Below are positions 57,552-64,000 of a stretch of DNA of 64,000 nt, in pieces (position 1 is the stretch's first letter; each line of letters begins with the position of its first letter). A model generated the notes under the pieces. That model was not told the origin of the DNA, searched no databases, and saw only the letters and a list, made by a program, of their open reading frames with translations. The translations under genes and the position numbers were made by a program. The stretch comes from Lysobacteraceae bacterium. Lineage in GTDB: Bacteria > Pseudomonadota > Gammaproteobacteria > Xanthomonadales > Ahniellaceae. The stretch lies in assembly GCA_002995625.1 (NCBI GenBank), contig PVBP01000001.1:1-64000 (forward strand). The letters run 5' to 3'.

Positions 57552-58418
57552 ATGTCCAGCACCCATTCGACCTTCGGCCGATTCGCCGCGCAGTACCGGA
57601 TGCTCGCCCGCCTCGGGCGTCAGGGTCGGAACCCGAACCTCGATGACACCCCGGTCGTGCTGATCGAGGGCGATTCGTGGGTCGCGATGCCGCCGGTCCA
57701 CGATCTCGGCGACCACCTCGAACGCGGCGCCGGCGGCGTGTTCCTGCGCCTCGGGCACTATGGCGACACCGCGGCCTCGATGTTCGACCGCGCCGGCCTG
57801 CGGCGGCTCGAAGGTCACCTCCAGCATTTCGCGTTCGACGTGATCGTGGCGAGCGCCGGTGGCAACGATCTCGTCGATGCGCTCGAAGGCGGGCGCGGGC
57901 GGGCGCCGCTGTTCCCGAGGAATCATCCCGCGATCGATCCGGTTGCCGGACTCGCGCGCGTGCGCGCGGCCGGCGTGCTCGAGCGCGTGCGCGAGCGCTA
58001 CGAGGCGCTGCTGCGGGTCACGCGCCGCGCCGGCGTGCCGGTGATCGGGCATTCGTACGACTATCCGAGGCGGATGGGTGCGCCGGCTCGCCTGACGGTC
58101 GAGCAGGTCGGACTGATCGCGGTCCTGAAGCGCTCGTGCGGCGACTGGATCCAGCGCCACATCAGGCACGTGATGCCGGACGAGTCCGACCAACTCGCGT
58201 TCACGCACGGCCTGATCGATGCGTTCGTCGACGACGTGCTCGCGCCGATCACCGAAGCCGGCGTGTTCTCGTGGGTCGACTTCCGCGGCCTGCTGCCCGA
58301 TGTCGACGACTGGAACGACGAGATCCACCCGACCTCGGCCGGATTCGAGCGGCTCGCACGACCGCTCAAGGCGGCGATCCGGGGCGCGCTGCCGGCAGCG
58401 AAGCGCCGCGGTTGGTAG
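57552..58418 (+). CDS. SGNH/GDSL-family hydrolase
   Basis: Predicted ester hydrolase of 288 residues. The SGNH blocks are visible: block I VLIEGDSWVAMP with the nucleophile Ser in GDSW (about residue 42), the Gly position in FLRLGHYGDT, block III ASAGGNDLVDAL with GGND (about 102-105), and block V WNDEIHPTSAGF with the Asp-x-x-His pair near 263-266. There is no signal peptide, so it is probably cytoplasmic or exported by another route. Substrate unknown; relatives act on acetyl or acyl esters. ATG 57552 follows GGAGAA. Confidence 0.82.
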   Translation: MSSTHSTFGRFAAQYRMLARLGRQGRNPNLDDTPVVLIEGDSWVAMPPVHDLGDHLERGAGGVFLRLGHYGDTAASMFDRAGLRRLEGHLQHFAFDVIVASAGGNDLVDALEGGRGRAPLFPRNHPAIDPVAGLARVRAAGVLERVRERYEALLRVTRRAGVPVIGHSYDYPRRMGAPARLTVEQVGLIAVLKRSCGDWIQRHIRHVMPDESDQLAFTHGLIDAFVDDVLAPITEAGVFSWVDFRGLLPDVDDWNDEIHPTSAGFERLARPLKAAIRGALPAAKRRGW

Positions 58419-58501
58419 CGCGATCCGCGCGGCGGGTTGCAGCAGCGCCGCGCGGCGCTATCGTCGGGGCTTTCGTGCCGACGGGCGTGGGGGCCCTGCC
58501 G

Positions 58502-60079
58502 ATGACGACACCGACGATCCGTTCCGTCCCGCTCTACGCGATCCTGATCGTCGGCCTGGCCGCCTGCGCGGGTCCGGAGTCGCGACCCGCCGACCCGGCC
58601 GGATTCCGGCCCTCGCCGGCGGTCGCGGTCGAGGGCGACGCAACGGCTGCCGAGCGGAATGCGACCGATGCGGACCGGATCGCGGCCGATGCCTTCGATG
58701 CGAGCGATCCGACGCCGCAGACGACGCGGATCGACCCGGCCGATATCGCGATCGCCGAGCGGCTGCGCGACGCCGCGCTCGCGGACAACGCAGCCTTTGC
58801 GCTGCTCGCCTCGCTGACGACCGAGGTCGGACACCGGCTCCCGGGCTCGCCGAACGACGCGCGCGCCCAGGAATGGGCCGTGGCGGCCTTCGAGCGGCTC
58901 GGCTTCGACGAGGTCTACCGCGAACCGGTGACCTTCCCGCGCTGGTACCGGAACTCGGAGTCGGTCGAGATCGTCGCGCCATGGCCGCACCGGCTGGTCG
59001 CGACCGCGCTCGGCGGCACGGTCGGGACGAACGGCCCGCTCGAAGCCGAAGTCGTCGAGTTCGCGACCCTCGAGGCGCTCGAGGCGGCCACGCGCGCCAA
59101 GGTCGAGGGCCGGATCGTGTTCATCGGCAACCGGATGACCCGCGCGATCGACGGCGCCGGCTACGGCCCGGCCGTCCGCGCGCGCACGCGCGGCCCGTCG
59201 ATCGCCGCCGGCCTCGGCGCGCGCGCGCTGCTGATCCGCTCGATCGGCACCAGCAACGACCGCTTCGCGCACACCGGCATGGTCAGCTACGACCCCGCGC
59301 AGCCACGGATCCCGGCCGCCTCGATCAGCAATCCGGACGCCGACAACCTGCAGCGGATGTTCGAGCGCGGCCAGAAGGTGATCGTGCGGATGGATCTCGA
59401 CGTCGGCTTCGACGGCGAGTACACGTCCAACAACGTGATCGGCGAGATCACCGGCAGCGAGCTTCCCGACCAGGTGGTCGCGATCGGCGGCCACCTCGAC
59501 TCGTGGGACAAGGGCACCGGCGCGCTCGACGACGGCGCCGGCTGCGCGATCACGATGGCCGCCGCGCACCAGATCCTCCGCGCCGGCCTGAGGCCGAAGC
59601 GAACGATCCGCGTGATCCTGTTCGCGAACGAGGAGCAGGGTCTCTGGGGCGGGCGGGTCTACGCCGAGAACCGCCGTGAGGCGATCCGGCTCCACCAGAT
59701 CGCGGGCGAATCGGACTTCGGCGCCGGGCGGATCTGGCGCTTCGACACCCGGATCAAGCCCGAGGCCTTCGAGGCGGCACGCCAGATCCACCGCGTGCTC
59801 GAGCCGCTCGGGATCCGGCGCGGCCTCAACACCGCCTACGGCGGTCCCGACTTCACCCGGTTGCGCGAACTCGGCGCGGCGGTGTTCACGCTGGCCCAGG
59901 ACGGCACCAACTACTTCGACTACCACCACACCGACAACGACACGCTCGACAAGGTCGATCCGGCCGATCTCAGCCAGAACGTCGCCGCATGGGCCGCGGC
60001 GGTCTGGCTGTTCGCGCAGGCCGACGGCGACTTCGGCAGTGGCCAGGGCCTCGAGACCGCACCCAGCGTCCCGCGCTGA
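58502..60079 (+). CDS. M28-family metallopeptidase lipoprotein
   Basis: Predicted periplasmic-facing lipoprotein peptidase of 525 residues: the N terminus TIRSVPLYAILIVGLAACAG contains a lipobox (LAAC). A Pro/Ala/Asp-rich linker and a protease-associated (PA-like) insert follow. The M28 zinc ligands are IGGHLDSWD (H/D near 331/333), GALDDGAGCA, FANEEQGLWGG, AGESDFGA and DYHHTDNDTLDKV. This wording is that of glutamate carboxypeptidase-like M28 enzymes. It differs strongly from the M28 at 7379-8734 and lacks the FADGFE tail. It lies 83 bases after the SGNH gene. Confidence 0.85.
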   Translation: MTTPTIRSVPLYAILIVGLAACAGPESRPADPAGFRPSPAVAVEGDATAAERNATDADRIAADAFDASDPTPQTTRIDPADIAIAERLRDAALADNAAFALLASLTTEVGHRLPGSPNDARAQEWAVAAFERLGFDEVYREPVTFPRWYRNSESVEIVAPWPHRLVATALGGTVGTNGPLEAEVVEFATLEALEAATRAKVEGRIVFIGNRMTRAIDGAGYGPAVRARTRGPSIAAGLGARALLIRSIGTSNDRFAHTGMVSYDPAQPRIPAASISNPDADNLQRMFERGQKVIVRMDLDVGFDGEYTSNNVIGEITGSELPDQVVAIGGHLDSWDKGTGALDDGAGCAITMAAAHQILRAGLRPKRTIRVILFANEEQGLWGGRVYAENRREAIRLHQIAGESDFGAGRIWRFDTRIKPEAFEAARQIHRVLEPLGIRRGLNTAYGGPDFTRLRELGAAVFTLAQDGTNYFDYHHTDNDTLDKVDPADLSQNVAAWAAAVWLFAQADGDFGSGQGLETAPSVPR

Positions 60080-60187
60080 TTGGCAATGAGCATCGGGCTC
60101 GGGGGTCTTGTCGGATCCGCCCGGACCCGTTCATGCTCCGTGGCGCCACGACGTGCGCTACGCAACCTTCGCCGGGAGGTGCCTGCC

Positions 60188-60649
60188 ATGACCACCGCCG
60201 GAACCCCGCTGCTCGCGCTCGCGATCACCGCGCTGCTCGCGGGATGCGCCGATCCGTCGAACCGGATCCGGACGGTTTCCGGCTCGACGATCGATGCGGC
60301 CGCGTTCAATCGCACGATCGCGGGATTCGAGGACTACGACCAGCCGCCGCGGCTGATCCGCGGCCGGGCGCCGGTCTACCCGATCCGCGCGGTGATCTCC
60401 CGGCGCGAGGCGCGCGTCAAGCTCGCGTACACGGTCGGCGAGGACGGCATGCCGCGTGACATCGAGGTGCTCGAGTCGCCCGACGAGGTGTTCGCGCGGC
60501 ACGCGATCATCGCGGTCCGCGCGTGGCGCTACGCGCCCGCGATCCGGGACGGCCAGCCGGTCGCGGTCGGCGTCCAGCACGAGATCGACTTCGGCCAGAA
60601 CATGGCGCGGTTCGGATCGGCCGATGCGCGCGACGACCGGCGGGACTAG
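60188..60649 (+). CDS. TonB C-terminal-domain lipoprotein
   Basis: A 153-residue exported lipoprotein: signal peptide GTPLLALAITALLAGCADPS with lipobox LAGC. The rest is one TonB_C domain: PPRLIRGRAPVYPIRAVISR, VKLAYTVGEDGMPRDIEVLE, and IIAVRAWRYAPAIRDGQPVA. It lacks the N-terminal membrane anchor and Pro-rich spacer of true energy-transducing TonB, so it is unlikely to drive transport; such free domains are common in this group. ATG 60188 follows GGGAGG. Confidence 0.78.
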   Translation: MTTAGTPLLALAITALLAGCADPSNRIRTVSGSTIDAAAFNRTIAGFEDYDQPPRLIRGRAPVYPIRAVISRREARVKLAYTVGEDGMPRDIEVLESPDEVFARHAIIAVRAWRYAPAIRDGQPVAVGVQHEIDFGQNMARFGSADARDDRRD

Positions 60650-60661
60650 GTCGACGGCCGG

Positions 60662-61873
60662 TCAGCGCAGCAGCGGCGTGTCGAGCGTCTTCGGCGGCCG
60701 GCCGGCGATCCGCGTCGCGATCCGTCGCAGGTCGGCCTCGGAGACCTCGCGCAGCACGATCAGCTCGCGCACGACGTCATCGAGGTTCTTCTGGCCGCCG
60801 GTCGCGGCGCGGATCTCGCGATCGAGGTCCCAGAACAGGATCGCGGCGCGGGCCATCGCGGGACCCGCGACGCGGTTGCCCTTGATCGAGCGCACGTCGC
60901 GGCCGAAGTTCTCGAGCCAGCGCCGCACCTGGTCGTGGCGCGTCGCCGAAAGGCCGCCAGCGCGCTGCATCAGCTCGACCGCGTAGTACTCGGCCAGCCC
61001 CTCGGCGATCCAGTCGTCGCGATCGGCGCCGCGGATCCGGGTCACGACGTGGAACAGTTCGTGGACCAGCGTGCTGGTGCCGTTCTCGCTGACGATCGGC
61101 CGCTCGGCGTGCAGGAAGATCGAGTTCGGCGCCGACAGTCCTCCGCGCCACATCGGATTGCCGGCGCCGACCAGCAGCAGCTTCGGCGGCGCCACGCCGA
61201 ACGCCGCGTCGAACTCGGGCCAGACGAAGTTCATGAACGTGAGCACGTCCATCCGCCGGAAGGCCTGGCCGACCGGCGCCGCGACCGCGACCTCGGTCGC
61301 GCCGATCCGGTCGCGGCGCACGCCGATCCGCCCGGCGATCATCCAGCCGGTCGGCCGGTCGAAGCGCCGCTCGGGATTGTCGATCCGAAAACGGCCGTCG
61401 CCGGCCTTGGGCCAGCCGGTGTCGACGCTCCAGCCCTTCGGCAGCACGAAGCGCAGGGTCGCGCGGCTCTGCGCGCCCTCCTCGGCGACCGCGGTCGCCG
61501 GCGGGATCGCGTGGTCGCCGCGGAAGATCGCGAAGTCGCGCGTGACCAGCGCGTCGTAGCCGGCGTCGCGACGCTGCCGCGGAATCCGGAAGTCGAGCCT
61601 GAGCGTGCCGCCACGCGGCGGGACGTGCCAGGTCGCGCTGCGCGGCTCGAGCTCGAGCCGGCCGTCGGCGACGAGGTTGCGATGGCGTTCCGGGTCGAGC
61701 GTGAAGCGCAGGCGCTTGAGCAGTTCGCCGGACGAGACGCGGATCGAGACCCGCGCGTCGCTGCGGCCGGCCTCGAGTTCGATCGTGTACTCGACGCGAT
61801 AGGTCCCCGCGGCGCCGGCCGGAAGGCAGGCAAGCACGAAGGCCACGAACAGCAGCGCTCTCGACAGCATCAT
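60662..61873 (-). CDS. Exported gluzincin-type metallopeptidase (M61/MA-like)
   Basis: Secreted protein of 403 residues with signal peptide MMLSRALLFVAFVLACLPAG. The zinc site is LVHELFHVVTR (HExxH, about 254-258), followed 24 residues on by EGLAEYYAVELM, whose Glu is the third ligand. The N-terminal half is beta-rich (YRVEYTIELEAGRSDARVSI; VPPRGGTLRLDFRIP), like the N domain of M61 aminopeptidases. There is no PDZ domain at the C terminus, unlike classic M61. It is convergent with the TonB-C lipoprotein gene, 12 bases apart. ATG 61870 is an alternative start one codon later. Confidence 0.77.
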   Translation of the reverse strand: MMLSRALLFVAFVLACLPAGAAGTYRVEYTIELEAGRSDARVSIRVSSGELLKRLRFTLDPERHRNLVADGRLELEPRSATWHVPPRGGTLRLDFRIPRQRRDAGYDALVTRDFAIFRGDHAIPPATAVAEEGAQSRATLRFVLPKGWSVDTGWPKAGDGRFRIDNPERRFDRPTGWMIAGRIGVRRDRIGATEVAVAAPVGQAFRRMDVLTFMNFVWPEFDAAFGVAPPKLLLVGAGNPMWRGGLSAPNSIFLHAERPIVSENGTSTLVHELFHVVTRIRGADRDDWIAEGLAEYYAVELMQRAGGLSATRHDQVRRWLENFGRDVRSIKGNRVAGPAMARAAILFWDLDREIRAATGGQKNLDDVVRELIVLREVSEADLRRIATRIAGRPPKTLDTPLLR

Positions 61874-61958
61874 CGCGCGATCACGTCGGACGGGATGCGC
61901 GACGGTAAACGCCGACCGGGTCACGATGCAATCGATCCGCGCCCGACATCCGACCGCC

Positions 61959-62744
61959 TCACCGTCGATGCCGGCGCCAGTGCTCGGCCAGCAGGACGGC
62001 CACCGCCGCCGACACGTTGAGACTCTCGACCGCGCCGGTGCCCGCGATTGCCACCCTCGCGTCCGCCGCCGCCTGCAGCCGCGCGTCGAGCCCCTCGCTC
62101 TCGGCACCGATCAGCCACGCGACGCGCGGCGGCAGTTCGGCGGCGTGCAGACTCGGGTCCGCGTGGCTGCTGGTCGCGACCAGCCGGAAACCGGCTGCGC
62201 GCAGGCGCTGGAAGTCGTCGGCCGGATCGGCTCCGAGCACGAACGGCACCGACTCGGCGGCGCCTTCGGCGACGCGGCACGCGGCGCCCGACAGTCGCGC
62301 GCTGCCGGCCCCCGCGATCACGGCGGCGGCGCCGAAGTGCGCGGCCGAACGCAGGATCGCGCCGAGGTTGTGCGGATTGCCGACGCCATGGAGCCACAGG
62401 GCCTGCAGCGGGCCGCTGGCCGGAAGTCCCCGAAGCCAGGCTGCCAGCGCCGGCGGTGCGCGCTCCCGCAGGTCGAGCACGATGCCCTCGTGGTGCTGCG
62501 ACGCGGCGAGCCGCGCGAGTTCGTCGTCACCGACGATGCGGTAACCGATTCGCTGGCGGGCGCACCACGCGAGCGCCTCGCGGAAATCGGCGACCCGCGC
62601 TTCGGCGAGCCACACCTTGCGCACGTCCTCGCGCCGCCGCGCGAAGATCGCGCGGCAGGCGGCGACGCCGAATCGCCGCGCTTCCGGTCCCGCGATCCCC
62701 CGGCGACCGCGTCCGGGGGACTCAGGCGGCCTCGCCGATCGCAT
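61959..62744 (-). CDS. SPOUT (TrmH-family) RNA methyltransferase
   Basis: RNA 2'-O-methyltransferase of 261 residues in the SpoU/RlmB branch. The N-terminal substrate-binding part (RFGVAACRAIFARRREDVRK) is followed by the knot domain with motif 1 GVGNPHNLGAILRSAAHFGA, motif 2 VAWLIGAESEGLD and motif 3 GAVESLNVSAAVAVLLAEHW. All SAM-knot residues are present. The target (23S rRNA or tRNA) cannot be told from sequence. Its start overlaps the end of the RND gene by 23 bases, so the two are probably co-transcribed, an unusual pairing. Confidence 0.85.
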   Translation of the reverse strand: MRSARPPESPGRGRRGIAGPEARRFGVAACRAIFARRREDVRKVWLAEARVADFREALAWCARQRIGYRIVGDDELARLAASQHHEGIVLDLRERAPPALAAWLRGLPASGPLQALWLHGVGNPHNLGAILRSAAHFGAAAVIAGAGSARLSGAACRVAEGAAESVPFVLGADPADDFQRLRAAGFRLVATSSHADPSLHAAELPPRVAWLIGAESEGLDARLQAAADARVAIAGTGAVESLNVSAAVAVLLAEHWRRHRR

Positions 62745-64000
62745 CCGGATGCTGGCGGTCGAGCGCCTCGATCTCGCGCCCGAGCGCGTCCGGCGACCGC
62801 GTGTACGGCGCGAGCACGCGATAGAAGGCCGGCACCACGAACAGCGTCAGCACGGTTGCGACCATCACGCCCGAAACGATCACGAGGCCGATCGAGAAGC
62901 GGCTGACCGAACCGGCGCCGCTCGCGAGCACCAGCGGCATCGCGCCCGCGATCGTCGAGATGCTGGTCATCAGGATCGGCCGCAGGCGCAGCGCCGACGA
63001 CTCGAGGATCGCCTCCTCGACCGACCGGCCGGCGTCGCGCAGCTGGTTGGCGAACTCGACGATCAGAATGCCGTTCTTGGTCGCGATGCCGACCAGGATC
63101 ACGAGCCCGATCGAGCTGTAGAGGTTCATCGTCGCGCCGGCGACCCCGGTGCCGCCGAACCAGGTCGGCGCAAGCCCGAACGCGGCGAGTCCGAGCAGCG
63201 CGCCGAACGCGGCCAGCGGCACCGTCAGGATGATGACGAACGGGTGGACGAAGCTCTCGAACTGGGCGGCCAGCACCAGGTAGACGACGAGCAGCGCGAG
63301 CACGAAGGCGATCGCGAAGGTCCCGCCCTGCTGCCGGTACTCGCGCGACTCGCCGCGGTAGTCGATCGACGCGGTCCGCGGCAGCTCCTCGGCCGCGACC
63401 GCCTCGAGCCAGTCGAGCGCCTCGCCGAGCGAATAGCCGGGCGCGAGGCGCGCGCTGAAGGTCACCGCGCGGACCCGGTTGAACCGGTTGAGCTGCCCGG
63501 CGTCGGCGATCTCGCGCAGCTCGACCAGGTTCGACAGCGGCACCAGCTGGCCGGCACGCGACCGGACGAAGATCGAATCGAGGTCGGATGGCGCCTGCCG
63601 GTTCTCGCGCGTCGCCTGGACCAGCACGTCGTACTCCTCGCCGGCGCGCTCGAAGGTCGTGATCCGGCGCGAACCGAGCATCGTCTCGAGCGTGGTCCCG
63701 ATCTCGTCGATCGACACGCCGAGATCGGCGGCGCGCTGCCGGTCGACGATCACGCGCAACTGCGGCCGGGTCTCGCGGAAGTCGGCGTCGAAGCCGACCA
63801 GACCCGGGTTCTCGGCGCCGCGCGCGAGCATCCGGTCGCGCCAGATCGCGAGCGTCTCGTAGTCCGGACCGCCGACGACGAACTGCACCGGCGTCTGGCC
63901 ACCGCCGCGCACGAGGCCGGTGCGCATGTTGACGATCGAGCGCACGCCCGGGATCTCGTCGAGCTCACGCTGGAGCTCGGCCTGGAGCTGCGCGCCGGGC
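62722..64000 (-). CDS. RND efflux transporter inner-membrane subunit (3' part)
   Basis: The C-terminal 425 residues of an AcrB-type proton-driven pump; the gene continues past the window end. Visible are the porter domain (VQFVVGGPDYETLAIWRDRM, QLRVIVDRQRAADLGVSIDE, VPLSNLVEL) and the second membrane half (FVLALLVVYLVLAAQFESFV, SSIGLVILVGIATKNGILIVEFANQLRD, LRPILMTSISTIAGAMPLVL). VVPAFYRVLAPY lies near the end. Such pumps have about 1000-1050 residues, so roughly 60% is missing. The adaptor is expected upstream, outside the window. Confidence 0.93.
   Translation of the reverse strand, partial: PGAQLQAELQRELDEIPGVRSIVNMRTGLVRGGGQTPVQFVVGGPDYETLAIWRDRMLARGAENPGLVGFDADFRETRPQLRVIVDRQRAADLGVSIDEIGTTLETMLGSRRITTFERAGEEYDVLVQATRENRQAPSDLDSIFVRSRAGQLVPLSNLVELREIADAGQLNRFNRVRAVTFSARLAPGYSLGEALDWLEAVAAEELPRTASIDYRGESREYRQQGGTFAIAFVLALLVVYLVLAAQFESFVHPFVIILTVPLAAFGALLGLAAFGLAPTWFGGTGVAGATMNLYSSIGLVILVGIATKNGILIVEFANQLRDAGRSVEEAILESSALRLRPILMTSISTIAGAMPLVLASGAGSVSRFSIGLVIVSGVMVATVLTLFVVPAFYRVLAPYTRSPDALGREIEALDRQHPDAIGEAA

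Noticed and set aside
60188-60649. Energy-transducing TonB
   Set aside because: Only the C-terminal domain is present on a lipoprotein; there is no transmembrane anchor or Pro-rich spacer and no exbBD nearby.

Overview
The window is about 64 kb of very GC-rich DNA carrying densely packed genes, most of them without recognisable terminators. Gene content and style (fused thrA aspartokinase-homoserine dehydrogenase, PhoP/PhoQ with the HSLKTP histidine motif, thiS-thiG-trmB linkage, a secreted protein ending in an FADGFE-type tail) point to a gammaproteobacterium of the Lysobacterales/Xanthomonadales type. That placement is inferred from gene families, not from a marker gene. No rRNA, tRNA, CRISPR array or insertion sequence was seen.

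Region 1 (1-7283) is a defence island. It holds the nuclease tail of a restriction helicase, then a complete type I Wadjet operon, jetABCD: kleisin, MukE-like, SMC-like ATPase and Toprim nuclease, with overlapping ends. A canonical hairpin-plus-T5 terminator closes it. Base and codon use look less extreme than in the core genome, which suggests transfer.

Region 2 (7379-19830) is core-like: a secreted M28 peptidase, a PhoP/PhoQ pair with a PepSY-like protein, a GbsR/MarR regulator leading a cydAB-type (cyanide-insensitive) quinol oxidase operon, and the thrLABC operon. The operon is headed by a 20-codon leader peptide with eight threonines.

Region 3 (19877-21853) is a small accessory insert: an unrecognised gene divergent from a Xre/RES toxin-antitoxin pair, with palindromes and direct repeats in the spacer.

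Region 4 (21881-35951) has an amidinotransferase-fold hydrolase, dusA and a TPR Ser/Thr kinase. It also has a divergent electron-transfer locus: a decaheme MtrA/DmsE cytochrome plus MtrB porin facing a ferric-reductase-like flavocytochrome plus monoheme cytochrome c. A near-perfect FNR box sits between the two arms, with TA---T elements at class II spacing on both sides. An SLC13 carrier, trmB, thiG, thiS and a Rieske protein follow.

Region 5 (36095-44652) is the most interesting. A secreted beta-helix protein with seven four-cysteine InlB-type repeats is preceded by an almost consensus sigma-54 promoter and a candidate upstream palindrome. Directly downstream lies an FHA-domain sigma-54-type activator with a variant GAFTGA loop. 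This is divergent from a membrane Ser/Thr kinase with a large helical sensor tail. The set reads as a candidate kinase-FHA-sigma-54-surface-protein circuit.

Region 6 (44674-64000) holds a MacAB-like ABC exporter operon with two permeases, an FAH-family hydrolase, a two-component system operon with an OprP-type porin and an NTF2-like secreted protein, mscL, acs, a small membrane protein, an SGNH hydrolase, an M28 lipoprotein, a TonB-C lipoprotein, a gluzincin peptidase, a SPOUT methyltransferase and the 3' part of an RND pump.
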